Shown: positions 22,032 to 34,926, counted from the first letter of the stretch. The stretch is DNA of 64,000 nt from Sambucus nigra (GCA_949130495.1 OX422221.1:478349159-478413158), one strand, 5' to 3'. Made by a program: numbers and translations. Notes: generated by a model not told the origin, from the sequence alone.

Positions 22032-22850
22032 TAACCATGAATCCCAAAAGTTTTCCTTCAGTAATGTCGAAGACACATTTATATGGGTTGAGTCGCATCT
22101 GGTATCGTTGCATTCACTCGAAGAACTTTTGGAGAGAGGGAATATGTCCTTCCCTAGTCTTGGACTTGATAATCATGTCGTCTACATAGACCTCGACTTC
22201 CTTGTATATCAGATCATGCAGAATGGTTATGGCAGCCTTCTGGTAGGTAGCCCCTGTTGTTTCAAGACAAAGTGGCATGATAGTGTAGCAAAAGGTTCCC
22301 CAAGGGGTGATGAATACGGTTTTCTTTTAGTGAACCGGGTGCATCTTGATCTGATTGTGTCCGGTAAACCTGTCAATGAATGACTTAAGAGCGTGACTGG
22401 ACGTAATATCCACAATCATATTGATGTTGGGGAGTAGGTAATCATCCTTCGGAGAGGCCTTATTTAAGTCTCGATAGTCGACACAGATGGAAACCTTTCC
22501 TCCTAATTTCGTCATACGTACGATATTGGCTAGCCATGTGCGATATTCTATCACACGAATGAAGCCCACGTTCAGTTTCTTGAATACTTCTTCTTTAACC
22601 TTGAGTGAACATTATGTGTAGAGCTTTTGTAGTTTCTGTTTGACCGGTTTGCATTCCAGAGGAGAGCTTGAATCTCATGTTGTGCTATCTTGTGACCAAT
22701 GTCAGGCATATAATCATGGGAACGTGCAAAGATATCCATGAATTCCTTTTGTATTTCTTCGAGTTGCACGAGCTCATGCTCATTAAGGGTGGCCCCTATC
22801 CTAATCTCGCGCATTTGACTACTAGAATTGAGGTTAATAATAACAGCTTT
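22027..22850 (-). pseudogene. Reverse transcriptase of the large Tat-like element, decayed
   Basis: The minus strand shows the pre-RT spacer (RIGATLNEHELVQLEEIQ, FMDIFARSHDYMPDI), then RT fingers/palm: VRMTKLGGKVSICVDYRDLN, KDDYLLPNI and FIDRFTGHNQIKM (catalytic Asp kept), followed by an in-frame stop, a PWGTFCYTIMP block, and EVYVDDMIIKS with the YVDD catalytic box at about 22178-22189. Frames shift at least once. Sequence left of the solo LTR continues it. Confidence 0.88.
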
Positions 22851-25100
22851 ATATTCATTAACTTGAACGCGGTTATGTTATTTGTTATTAATCTTATTTA
22901 TACCAGTTAAGAATTTTTCATTTGCAAAATCATCATCATCAAGAGTTTGATTAGAATCAAGACAATTTATGTAAGGCATAATAAGATACTCAAAATCTTC
23001 GTTTATTTCATTGATAGGAGAGAAAGCATTGAGAACTTCATCAAAGGATGTATCAATTACATTAGAGTGAGGGGAAAAAACTAAAGGGGAAAGAGGATAA
23101 ACATCGGGGTTAGGTTGAACATTAGCAGGTGGCACAGGTGTAGCATGCCAGTTGAAAATAAGTGAATTCGCATATTTGATGAGGCAGGATGGATTAGACG
23201 ATGTAGCCCCTGAGTGGATCATGCAGAGTGTTAGGCTCAGTTTCTGTAAACTGAAAGAGTCCTCGGAGTCACTACCCTCAGAATCCCTGGTATCAACTAT
23301 GGTCTCTTCAATGAGTGGTTGTACGCGGTGCTAGGAACTCTCAGCCTATGGGTAGCTGTCTTGAAAGAATATATCCATTCCTGGTTTCATCCTTTTGTCT
23401 ACATGGTTATACCAAGGTTCAGGGAAGCTGCAGAAGGGGAAATCCTCACCTTCTCAACTATGGTCGCTCGCTTTCAATCTTAGACAATTGGGGCATCTTA
23501 ACGAGCAAACATTCAGAATTAATTCGTTGTCGACAAGAGAGAGGGGATAGTTTTCCCCATAACTTCAACAGAGATATTAAGAGAATGATTGTGCTTATGA
23601 CCAGTCTTGGGGATTTCTTTTTCAGAAAAGGAGAGCATTAGAGTAGAGGTCAAGGATCTTACTAGGTTCACCACTTCTTCTAGTGTGGTTGAGGGAGGAA
23701 CTGTGGGTCCTATGAGTAGCTTGATTAGGGCATTTCAGTGCAGTTGGGAAGAAAAAAATCCCCTATAAAGTGATGTTGGCTTGGGTTTTCTTCAGTTGAT
23801 CGAGGACCTTACTTTCTACAAGGGTCATTTCTTCCACATGGAGATTCTCAACACCCTTTCCTTTATCGCTCGCTGACGGTTGTAAACTTAAGATTTGGTA
23901 ATGTCTTCCTGACCTAGTCTTGTGGTTCATAGAAGGAGGGAAAAATAAAAAATATGGTTCTTCATCAATATCGGGTTATTCAGCCCCCTTGTTGACTTCT
24001 CCTTGCAGCTCCCCGAATGATATCATCCCGCATATGTTGGCTATCAAACTAGTCATTTTTTAATCTTTATCTTCATCTAAATATTTGAAATTATCCCCCC
24101 ATCTGGTGGAAACGATATTTTCTTTCCATGCAAAGTCAATGCACTCCACAACTTCCATGGCCTCTTCGTATAATTCCTCCTATTCGGCAGGGTTATACAG
24201 AACTCAAGGGACCAGGCAACATTTTAATTTTAAAGCATCGATTAGCTCAGATACACTATAAATATCACCAGTTTGTTATGTCATGATCTGGATCATGTCA
24301 TCTAAACTGACTTCATCAATTGAAACCACCTAATTTTCTGACTCTCGGTCCCATTTTCGATCTTCTAAGAATAAACCACTGAATTTCTGACAGTAAATGG
24401 TCATCTGGGAGGGAAATTTTAGCCCGAACTCCAAGAGTTGATTTAACACTTCTAACAGTTCCATATCTTTAGCTCAAAAATGGGTGCGAACATCGATGCA
24501 TGCTCAGGAGAGAAGGGATAAGGATTGATCGGCAAAGTTGGTAGGGTGTATAAGGAAATATGGGCATGTTTGGAGAGGTTTAGGAGAGTATATGGGTATG
24601 AATGGTGATTTACCAGCATGATTTGGGTATATGGGTCAAATTCTGAGTCTTCTTCTAAGAAAATGGCATTTGCATTATTCGGGAGTGGATTATGGTTAGT
24701 GTTTGGTTTGAGATTAGCCGGTGGGGAGATCAGAGATGGAAACATTGGTCAGTGGTATGGCCAGCAATTTGGTGAAAGTCACAATGGGCATCAGTTCTAA
24801 AGTTTTTCGAAACTGGGTTTTGTAATGGACAGGGATCCAAGGTTTTGATCAGATTTCGGCTCAAGAGGATTTGGTATACTTTGGAGAGAGGAGCATAAAG
24901 CTCGGTGTATTCCTTCTGGAATGGGTTTGGGCGAATTTCTGGTGCCCATGATGCTACAGGCTGAGAGATGTTGTTTATGGTAGAAACGGTGGTACTATTA
25001 GGTTTTACAAATTTTCTATGAGCAAACTGTCCAGATGTTTTCTTCGATTAACCTTCTATCTTAGCAAGACTTTCTTCGATCTCCACTCTATATTATCAAA
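22851..25100 (-). pseudogene. Gag C-terminal/protease region of the large Tat-like element, heavily decayed
   Basis: Minus-strand fragments include an acidic region near 22900-23050 (DDDDFANEKF) and a Pro/Asn-rich stretch at 24452-24745. Position between gag and RT and coding-like composition argue for the gag C-terminus and protease, but I could not see a clear D(S/T)G protease site. Confidence 0.45.
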
Positions 25101-26078
25101 GTCCTCGCAAGTGAGGGTAATACTGTCCTCCCATTATTGCTCGAACATAGGGTAGGAAATTCTTCTTTATGACACTGACCTGATCTTCTTCGAAAGGCTG
25201 ATTGGTCATGGTAGTTGCTTTATCTCTCCACCTTGCTATGAAGTTGCTAACTGATTTCCCATGGTTCTACTTAAGTAGCTCTAAGTCGTGGAGGGTAACT
25301 TCTAACTCTTCGTTGTACTTGTTCTGTGTCATGAACTCGCGGGCAATATCTTCCTAACTACAAATCCGAGATTCCTCAAAGGATACGAACCAACGGAGAG
25401 CGCTGTCTTTCAAAGTCTGCTAGAATATATGGGCCATTATTTCTTCAGAATCCCCTAGGAGAGTCATGTCTCGATGATAGATATGCAGATGAACGATCAG
25501 GGGTCCACTGCCTCCGAACTTCTCGATATTAGGCATCTTGAATATTTTCGATAACTGGCTTTAAGATAGGGAGATATGTGGGTGTATTCCATATAGTTCC
25601 CAGAGAGATTGACTTGATTAAAATTCTTGGTCAACATCTTGAGTTCTTCCTTAACCTTGTTCAATTCTTCCACTTTCGGTTCAACAGTCACAGGTAAGTT
25701 AGCCCCTAGCTGAGCAAGGTTTGGTATAGGGAGATGGGTTAGCGGAGACCAATTAGTAAGAGGAGCACCGGGAGCGTGCTGGTATTCCTCGAGAACTAAA
25801 ATAGTCTTGGGTGCAGGCGGACCCATAGTGCGGGGGAAAAGTACCTCAGGATCTTCGGTAACATGAACTCGATTTCTTTGCATCTCATGAACCTCAATTT
25901 GAAGGTTGTCAATTTTGGCAATGAGCTGAGCTAGAACTATCAAAAAATCTGACTGTACATTCGTCACTTGATTCGTGTCCTCCATGTAAGGCGAGTGAAT
26001 CTTGGACTCGTAAGAAGTAAGGAGACTAACAGAACTTCGGGGCGGTTCGACTGAAGACCGAAGCCAATAGGGAGCCAA
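25101..26078 (-). pseudogene. Gag of the large Tat-like element
   Basis: An open stretch of 193 codons (25497-26078) starts MAPYWLRSSV and contains a coiled-coil-like LIAKIDNLQIEVHEMQRNR and a Pro-rich linker. After its stop the gag core continues leftwards with SALRWFVSFE, EDIAREFMTQNKYNEELEV and SVSNFIARWRDKATTM plus NQPFEEDQ. Stops interrupt it near 25420 and 25370. Order and spacing from the PBS fit gag. Confidence 0.75.
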
Positions 26079-27398
26079 GCCAAGAGTATGTGATCGTCCT
26101 GATAAGAAGAAAAATTGGGATTTATTTTCGAAAAGGAAAAGAAGGGGAATTTATTATTTTTAGAAAAGGAGGAAAATGTTTTTGACATTCTTGGATCATG
26201 AGGACAAAAATGTTTCTTCTTCGTTCTGTTTTTGTTTAAGAGGAAAATAAAATGTTTTTGGTATTTTTGATAAAAGTGAAAAAAATGTTTTTGGTTTGGA
26301 AAGAGAGAGGAAAAGACGAGAGACGGGTCTCAACATTATTATTATGTTTATTAGGTTCTTACTTGTATTAAGTTTGCATAGATGCAAAAAAGAAATATCG
26401 GACGGGACCCAAGCCTGGAAAAATTGGGTTTACAACATATGTAGGAACTAAGGCTGGACTTGTTACCAGACTCACGGGTAGGGTCCTGCTTTAAAAGTTG
26501 AGCAAAAATTTGGGCGGCAGGCTGTCCCAAAATTTTGTCAGAGTTTCGTGTCAAAACTGGCAATCTAATATGTGTGTCCTAGGCTTGACACCTATATGCG
26601 GGTATGCAGTTTTTTTAATTAATTGGAAGGTGTTTCCCCCTTTGGCGTGACTTCCACGATATATGTCTTGCTTTTGAGGGAAATTAGTACGTGTGGACAA
26701 GCCATTTGATATCCCTTAGTGAAAGTGAATTGCCTCACTATATACCTCGTGGGGATGGTATGTGTGAGAGAAAATTCGATATACCTGACGTACGTGAAGT
26801 AGTTCCCTACGATATACCTACTGTCATGACTTCGATCAAGCGGTACGATGCTCGAGAACCATTTGATACACGTCGAACCTACTTAGACAATGGAAGGTGA
26901 GAGTCATATTACTTAGGCTAAGTGCAACCTACAGGACTAGCACCCATCACAAAGTGACTCCCCAGTTAGCAATGCTCTTTGTTGATGTGGTGTGTATCAA
27001 TAATGATTCTTTGATTAGTATCTTATGGAGAGAGTATCTTTATTTATCATGGCCAACCGAGAATAAGGTACAAGTATAAATAGTATAGCAGGTATAACAA
27101 GTGAGAGTGGTTGGCGTGTGATAAGTGTAAGTGAGCATGGATATATACAAGTGGAGGTGTGTGTTAGTGACACCTAAGCATGGATTTCTATGTGGTGTTT
27201 GCAACATGTGGATATACGTGATCCTAGGTGCATGTGGTGTGAAGTGTATATGGAAAATTTCTATAAGTGAGTGCGTGAATAGTGGCATAAGCATGAGGCA
27301 CATATGTACAGGGAATAATAAGGGGAACATGAAAAATGAGAGAATATATAAGAAAGTAAAACACCCATGCAAATAGAGTCTATCCCACTTAAAAATAG
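26079..27398 (-). other. 5' leader of the large Tat-like element
   Basis: About 1.3 kb between PBS and gag with no convincing ORF; long leaders are usual in Tat-like elements. It includes near-repeats of GATATACCT/CGATATACC around 26650-26820. Confidence 0.5.
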
Positions 27399-27416
27399 TC
27401 CCCTGCGGAGTCACCA
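27399..27416 (-). promoter_or_regulatory. Primer binding site of the large Tat-like element
   Basis: The minus strand reads TGGTGACTCCGCAGGGGA three bases inside the LTR end, differing at two positions from the PBS at 3174-3191. It fixes the orientation (5' LTR at the right). Confidence 0.85.
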
Positions 27417-27419
27417 CTA

Positions 27420-27943
27420 TGGCCATCTCAGGCGGCGCCAGGGGGAGAGAGAGATACATCCCCTCGGGAACGTTGCGCCGCGGTCTCACACCCCTCTTGG
27501 GAAGGTTTCTTAGGTCATCGTCGGTGTGGGAGTAAATGTGAAGAGATGGAGTCTCCATACTATTTTGCACAAAACAGGCAAAAGAACATGTTATCACTTC
27601 AAGAGAGAGGCATCAAGGACAAACTGATGCATACGAAATCAATAGTTCGAAGGTTTGGGGGCTAAGTTACGAAATGGAAAGATGTTAGGCACCCATCCAG
27701 CCCTTTCGATCTTTCATAAGCTAGTGTTATTATTTTTCTTTATATCCCCATGAAGTATGTGAGTGTGTTTATATAATGGAGATCATAATTATTCAGCTCA
27801 TACCATGGACAAGGTAGAGTGAGGTCATCCATAGGATTGTTCCCAAAATAACATATGTAGAAAATATGATTTGTGCATTTATCATGACATTAGTCGTTAT
27901 TACGAAATGATAACACGTGTTGGATGAAACGCAAATAATCATG

Positions 27944-27975
<32 letters not shown>

Positions 27976-29330
27976 ACGAGAGATTTAAGAAAATTAGGGA
28001 ATTTGGGAAATTGAGAAAATTTGGAAAATTGGACTCGAGTCTCGAATTTTAATTTATGACGTCTACGTAGCCTATAAAGGCATCAAAGTCCACGTAGTTA
28101 GAAGGTAGAATAAGGGTGGGGTTTATCCCATATATCCGAACGGAATTTTATTATATGTGTATGTGTAGAAAATGTATTTTTTTAGGTTTTATAAAAAGTG
28201 TAATGGATAATTCCGTTCGGATTCTACGGGTGTAACCCTCTTTTACTTATTTTTGGGATTTTTGTAGAAAATAAAGTATGTGCAATATACTAATAAAAAG
28301 TTTATATATTAATGTGTATGAACTAAAGTAAGAACTAGATTATGAATCTAATGTGTATTATGCAAAAATAAGGAATTTAAAGAGAAGGGGAAGGAATTCG
28401 ACCTTCTTTCAAGCTTGATCTTTTATTTTGGATGAAATACCTAGAGTGTTGATGAATGTTGATGAGAGAAGGATATTTTCCAAATTGGGTATGAAAGGGA
28501 TGGGAATGTAAGCTTGGATGGAACTTCACACGAGAAAATGTTGCTGAGATCACTGATGTTGATGGATTTGTTGTGTCTTTAGGAATGAGGTCAGGTACCC
28601 TATTTATAGGGTCAGGGGGTCTGATCGGCCTCCCCCATAGGGTGCCTATCGGCATGTGACCCCATACACCGTACCGATAGGCAGGGATCTAGACTTGCCA
28701 ATTGGCAGTCCTGTGCAGATTTTCCTGGAAAAATGGTGTAGAACACAAACTGTTGATCCGAATCACACACGGGGCATACCGTTAGAAAGGTATTTCATAT
28801 TCCTTCAAGAGTACTTTGGACCTCTCCTGGTCCCGGGAGTTGACTTTGGGTAAAATGTGACTCGGAAGCGCACGTCAGTCTTTTGGAAGGGAGATTGTCT
28901 AACGGAAATAGAACGTTCTTCCGCATGGTAAGTCAAAATCGTGCACGGGGTGGATCGTTGGAAAGGTTAGGATATGTACTTCGATATTCCAAAGAGTTTC
29001 ACTTGGTTCGAAAGGTTGACCTTCGTCAATCGGGTCTTGGAAGTTCCTAGGGACCTCTCAAAGTAAAACGAATTATGCGTTCATAACGTAGGTCAGAATC
29101 GCACACTGAGTGGACCGTTAGAAAGGGTATTCAGTTCCCTTTGTATATTCATTCGGTCTCATTGGATCTGAAGAGTTGATAATCATCAGACGGATCCTGA
29201 GAGCATTCGGTGGCCTCCGGATCGATTTTTAGGGGAAAACTGATCGTTCGTTCGAACGATTATGCTGTTTTGCGCACGGGACGAACCGTTGGAAAGGAGT
29301 TTCAGTGCCCTTCGAATATTCAAAGATATT
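27420..29330 (-). repeat. 5' LTR of the large Tat-like element (outer end truncated or interrupted)
   Basis: Direct repeat of 7139-9325 with many substitutions and a shorter microsatellite. TATA on the minus strand is CCTATAAATA (28601-28610). Upstream of it are GCCTATCGGCATG (28643), ACCGATAGGCA (28673) and the perfect palindrome TGCCAATTGGCA (28696-28707). Similarity to the left copy ends within 29326-29340. Confidence 0.8.
28601..28707 (-). promoter_or_regulatory. LTR promoter module of the large Tat-like element
   Basis: TATA box plus three NGCC(A/G/T)ATNGGCA-type palindromes within 100 bp upstream, the same motif family as the two antisense promoters at 12717 and 15369. Confidence 0.55.
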
Positions 29331-30329
29331 GAACTCTTATATAAATATTAATCGGGAGAAAATGGTTGATATTTATGGGAATTTAATTACTAAGTGAATA
29401 GTGAAAATTTATTTATGCCATAAAGTGTATTAGTGATGTGGTATCTATTTATCTCAGCAGAGAGTCGGATATAGACTAAGTAGGGTGTGAGATAAGGATT
29501 TTTATAACTTCATTTGGATGTCAATTATAAGTACACGGTCGAGTTCGGATGGGCCGAGATAGTCGAAAAAGAGTACCCAAGGGTAGTAAATAGGTCTCGA
29601 CGCATTTTTAGGCATAGTCGGGCCCACACGGAAGTGGTCGGGTTGCTTGGGCTTGGCCCATTAGACTAAAAATTGGATTTAGTATTATTAGCCTAAGTCT
29701 TAGATCAATGAAAGGCAGAAACCATATCCTAAACCTAAGAGTTTGAGAGAAATCTAGAAGGTGAAATTGGAGAACAAATTAGGGATCTTTTGGAGACAAA
29801 TCAAGGAACGAAGTGGGTGTTCATCATCAAGCTTGCCTCTATACCAACAGATCTGACTCTACGAATTCAAAAAGGCAAGTGGTTAACTTGCTATGATTTT
29901 CAAATTGCGATAGCCAAATCATATTGTAGTGGGTGAATTTAAAATCAATTTTGGGTGGGTATTCATGTGAAATTGGGTTTTCAGAGACTGAAACACTTTA
30001 ATGAAATTAAAAGTGAAATTGATTGTGTTATGTGGTTCTAGAATTAGTAATCTGTTTCGTATGTTAAACCCAGTAAGAATTGGTGACTAATTTATGATAT
30101 TGGAGTAGTGATTAGAATTAGCAATTTAAACCCGAATAGAACCCGAATCTAGAAAATGTTGAAACTCATGGAAATTGATTGTTAAATTAAGGTTTCTAGG
30201 GTGATTAGAACCCATCCCCATGTAATAATATTGTTGGTTGTGATGTCATAACAGTAGGAGAGTAAATAAAAAGCTTGGTTGTGTGTTAATGGAGAAAACA
30301 TGAAATCGAAGAATAAGGGTATCTGATCG

Positions 30330-30361
30330 ATCGATCGACCCTGGGAGTCGATCGATCGATG
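30330..30361. repeat. GATC-rich palindrome in the LTR
   Basis: GATCGATCGATCGACC, a short spacer, then GTCGATCGATCGATGG form an inverted repeat. A related ACGGATCGATCGACTCC occurs near 56643. Confidence 0.7.
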
Positions 30362-30689
30362 GCCCCAGATTTTTTACAGTTCACCCAGTTTTCTTTATAT
30401 AAGGGGAAATTAATTTTAATTTAATTCCTATGCTTTATTTAGTGATAAATAAAAATGAGACACATATTCCTTACAATTATAGGGAAGAGTAATTGGGATT
30501 AGGAGGATTTATGTGGGGTACTTTATGGATTAATTTGAGGAAATACATTCCAAAATAATTAGATATGGATCGAGTAAGTGAGTCCGGGTATATTGGTTGA
30601 AGGATGCCAAGGTGGCATATTAATTAGGGAGAAGAACTAATTAATTTAGAGTCAGAATTTAGACTGTTGGCACCGCTCATGGGGCCGTT

Positions 30690-31020
30690 TGGTTGGTGTA
30701 GATATTCTGAAAACATGAGTTACATATGTTTTGGGGTTTAGCCCTCTTACGACATGTTTTCAAGGCTAAGTGTAGATATTATAAAAATTGGTTCGTGCTC
30801 TCGAATTGTGGGTACCGTGACCACATGATCGGTTCCTACGATTTATATTGGTCCCGTGCGTGGTGTTGCCTCCGTTCACGTGGCCGTTTGTGGGAAGTTT
30901 CGGGGTTTCTCTCTCTAACGGCATGTTTTTCAAACCTAAGTGTAGATATTTTGAAAATTCAGCCGTGATCTCGGACCGAGTGTCCAATGACCACATGGTC
31001 GGTTCTTATGAGTTAACGTT
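30690..31020. repeat. Two ~170-bp tandem repeats in the solo LTR
   Basis: TGTAGATATT...GAAAATT...CTCG...GTGACCACATG...GGTCC...GTTTGTGGG recurs with a 170-bp step (anchors 30771 and 30941). The same unit is amplified at 37515-38450. Confidence 0.7.
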
Positions 31021-31185
31021 ATTAATTTTGGTCCAAGCGAGCGAGTCTGGGTACATTGGTTGAGCGACACCAAGTTAATAAAATTAATTAATGAGTAAAT
31101 TAATCAAATTCGAATCGGACCATAGACTCGGGATTATTTTAGGCTAGTGCTACGAAAATTGTACACACTAAAGCCGATAAGTGAT

Positions 31186-31269
<84 letters not shown>
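31186..31269. repeat. (TA)n microsatellite
   Basis: About 84 bp of uninterrupted TA. Confidence 0.95.
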
Positions 31270-31272
<3 letters not shown>

Positions 31273-32734
31273 GTGCTTATAAATATAAGTGACTAGATAT
31301 TTATTTATATTATATACTCTAGTGCTATCAAGGGAGGTTGCGCGATGTGGGTGAATCCCCTAGCTTTAGGAGTAGGGAGAGTATATCCCCAGGTCATAGA
31401 ATCCGTTATATGGGTGAGGGGCTTATCTCAGTTTCAGGAAGGAAATATGATCGCCTCCACAACGTTTTAATTTTTGGCCATGTTCATGGGTGATTACGAC
31501 TTGGGTTAACTAGGTTAAGTGAACACACCTGGTACGATGGTATTTTAGAGAACACATCTGGTGAGTTATTACTCGGAAGGATGCGTTATTATATATTCGA
31601 CATACGTGTGAATGTTGTAATATGGTTTTACATATGTAATGGATTCAATAATTATATACAGGTAATTATATACATGATGTGTATTGTATTATTTATATAG
31701 CTAGTGAACGTTATATGGTTTTTAAGGAAAACGGCAAAATTAAGTTAAGGTGATAGATAACGTGTAAACCATTTATTAAAAGTACTCAGGCTAGAGTAAG
31801 GTGTTAGACAAAGTTATAACAAGAGTTAGTTATGGGACAGATAACTAGGAAAGTTATAGGAAAAGTGTTAGGTGTGCACATTAGTTAAGGGGTGAGTGTG
31901 TACTCAAGAGAGAGTGCGACACTAACTTAAATATGAAGCGCATTCATGCATTTTCAATTACTTCATGTTAATCATTTACTAAATATTTTCAAAATATTTT
32001 GGGTTCTAACCCTTACTATTAAATATTTTTAAAACCTTTTAGGTGTCCAGCCACAGGGACCCCTAAATTCATTCTAGGGATTCGCAGTTGCAGCGCATGT
32101 GGATATTGCAGGATTTGGATAGGCGCTTCTGTCTTTTCTACTCCTAGTGTAGGGATTTACATTAGTTACTTCGAGCATGTTGCTCCCAGTTTTATCTAGT
32201 CATTTTCCTTTCAGATTGTATGGGATTTATTATTATTCTGCTATTTACATTGGTTTGGATTTAGCCGATGGTTTATTCGGCAAGACTTTTTTATTATATA
32301 TGATGTTGGATTTTATCAGTTGTGGATGTTTTATTATTTTGTCATTATTTTGTCTTAGATTAATAAGAATAAAATTTGGCACCAGCTTTTGAATACTAGG
32401 TGGTTAGCAAGTTTTAAAAAGTTTTTGACAGTGATGCTAAGAATGAACCAAATAAGACTCCTATTTTAATTTGATATAGGACTGATTACCCGGTATTTTA
32501 TTAGGTGGGGTGTCACACTTATGCCCTACATAATTCAATAGCATACATCTTTTGGTTCCATGATTAACGATAGTGACTCCATTGGGGAGGATATCAATAA
32601 TTATGTTTATGTGTATACCATTGGTTCATTTCTCAAATTTGAATCCGCTTGTGTAGAACTTTGTCTGATGGGGGATAGAACTTACGCTCATTCTAGTTAT
32701 AGAAATTATCACTTAATAGTTTTAATAATAACCA

Positions 32735-33150
32735 TTGTTATAAAAAAAACCCGCATAGGCTCCGCGTAGGCACGCCTAGGCTTAAGGCTTAGGAGAAACG
32801 CCTCGCCTTATGCTTTTCACTCCTTATTCTTGGTAAAACCCTTACGGCGCACTTTTTTCTAAAAACAACAATGCCTTAGTGAAACGATGTCGCCTTTTAA
32901 AGAATTTGTTTACAAACCGGACCATTATCTTATCCAAAATAATCAGATAGTATTTTAATTTGCATATATTCAGACATATTTTTATGATATATGTAATTTT
33001 TTATTTTAATAGCCTTGTTATGCTTAAAAAATATTAAAATATATTAAGAAGGCCTAAACGCCTTTTCACGCCTTTTTACGCCTAGGCCCGCCTAGGCTTC
33101 TAAGGCTTAAGGCTTGGCCTCCACGCCTCGCGTTTTTTAGAACCTTTATA
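32735..33150. mobile_element. Palindromic MITE-like element rich in GCCTAGGC
   Basis: Left arm TTATAAAAAAAACCCGC then repeated GCCTAGG/AGGCTTAAGG words; right arm is roughly its inverse (GGCTTAAGGCTTGG ... CGCGTTTTTTAGAACC). The flanks TAATAATAACC and TATAATAACT may be a degraded 8-9 bp duplication, suggesting a hAT-type MITE. Non-coding. Confidence 0.55.
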
Positions 33151-33467
33151 ATAACTAATGTCATGATTTAATCCCATTGGATTGTGTGTGGGGGGAGGAG
33201 GCAGACAAAGCTGACATGAGAAATTAATCACATCACATTCCTAAAATACCAGTAGATACTATAGGGTTTAATGTGAAACTCCTATACCACTTAATATATT
33301 TAATTTGAGGTATTTTGAAATATATTTATTCGATTCTAAAACATTCGAATTAAATCCCCAATAATTTTTCAATTACTTTTAAAAATTAAATTATTCATTC
33401 TTACTATTTTAATTTTCCAAAATAACTATTTTACATTAAAAAAAACTTGAAGATGTCAATTTAATTT
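33151..33467. other. AT-rich spacer, no feature seen
   Basis: No ORF or repeat recognised. It forms the left flank of the gag-only copia-type insertion. Confidence 0.5.
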
Positions 33468-33472
33468 ATATT

Positions 33473-34926
33473 TATAAGGACAAATTTATAACTGAGACAA
33501 TTTGTAAGTGTTGGATTAATTTTGGACAAAACTATTTGAGTCGTAGGATAAAGTTTGTGACCTTCAAGCCTATGACGTTTGAGTTGAAGGCGTAGCGACC
33601 AATCATAAATTGGAGATATCATCGTTGCCAGTTTTCATGCCATGTTTAATGTCACCAACCTTTCAAGTTTTTCCATGGTCTCTAAAGGTATGAATGCATA
33701 TGATATATATAGAGACTAGGATTTATTTTTTATTGGGTGTCATTTTTTTTATGAGAGAAAGTTTTAAATGATTTATTATTTTTTGAAGAAAAATAAATTT
33801 TTTTTTAAAAGTCTGTTGAACGATATTTGAATCTCCTTCGAACGAGATTCCTATTTCGTTCGAACAAGATATCAAACAAGGTTTTTCTATGCAATCCCAT
33901 TTGTAGTCTCGTTCAATAAAGTCATTCGAACGACATTCATTTTTGCAATCTCGTTCGAACGAGATTTAAAAGTCGTTCGAACGATCGACAGTTTTAGTAG
34001 TTTTTCAACAGTTTTTTTTCAAAAAATTCCCACTTCCACATTAATTTCATACCTACTTTTAAGAGTACGGAAATACGAGTTTTTAGATGACTTTTCCAGA
34101 ATTTCAAGAGCCTTTGAGAGACAAAAACTTTAACCAAAAAGCCCCTTTTGTTTTTGTTAATCGCAATGCTTTAATTTCAAAACAAAAACTAGTTTACACC
34201 CAATAGTTTACATTGATCCAAGTTTCATTATATATTATTCTTTGAGGTCATCATTTTGGCACTAAGTATCATTCTCTACCCAAAAGAAGAAAGCTTCCTA
34301 CAGAGGATTCTGTTTTGTTGGTTTGTGGTGTTCATGCAGAGGAGGACTTCGTGTGTTGACGATAGTTGTGCCCCATCGGTGGACTTTGAGACGAAGGTGG
34401 ATTCATGAGCTGTTGACTAGGAAGAGGTAGAGGAACAAAGAAGCGTCAAGGATTACGAGGGAGTCAGTTGTTGAGTAAATCTTTATGTCGTGTCTTTTGT
34501 AAAACCATACCTAGTCGACTTGTGGATGGGTCATCCGAGATTTTTCTCATTGTGGGTTTTCCTCTTACAGCGGCGACATGTGGTTGTGTGTTTTTTATCT
34601 TGAAATTCCCACATGGATGCATGATTAGGGGCAACAAGATAAAAATCGATTTAATCACAATATTTTTTAAAACTGGTGCTAATTTAATATTGGGTAAAAT
34701 TTAGTTTAATTTAATTCAAGTTGGCTTTAAGTTAATTTAGCAAAATTGATGTTTGGTGTATTTGGTCTAATTTCTAACTTGAATTGAATTAATTGTGTTT
34801 AAGAAAATTAAATAATTGATTTGTTTAATTTCATTTTAATTTTGTTAGAAATTTAAAATTTGGAATATTTTGGGAACCATCCCTTTAGAAATCAAAATTT
34901 GATATTTTTCGAGAACCTGCGTTCCA
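33473..34926 (+). repeat. 5' LTR of the gag-only copia-like element
   Basis: 1454 bp, starting TATAAGGACAAA (mutated from TG; the other copy starts TGTAAGTACAAG) and ending GCGTTCCA. Pairs with 54706-56114 along its length with many differences. CGTTCGAACG-type palindromes lie at 33835-33990. Confidence 0.88.

Larger units (their letters stand above)
29341..32517 (+). mobile_element. Degenerate solo LTR, chromovirus type
   Basis: Shares the Tekay-type LTR layout: GGGCCGAGATAGTCGAAAA at 29548 (compare GGTCGAGATAGTCAGAAAA at 43404), a splice-donor-like AAAAAGGCAAGTGGTTAAC leader, a GTGCCAGCCACA-like block near 32042 and the end ACCCGGTATTTTATTAGG followed by GGGGTGTCACA. CTTAT occurs on both sides (29336-29340, 32518-32522), but the left end lacks TGTAATACCCC, so the 5' terminus is degenerate or truncated. 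It contains two ~170-bp repeats (30690-31020) related to those in the CACTA element. Confidence 0.65.

Noticed and set aside
27040..27597. 185-codon minus-strand ORF across the PBS and LTR end
   Set aside because: Crosses the PBS and LTR boundary and lacks a recognisable domain; chance open frame in the leader.
31186..31269. TA run as a possible replication origin or matrix attachment signal
   Set aside because: A pure TA microsatellite inside an LTR gives no specific support for this.
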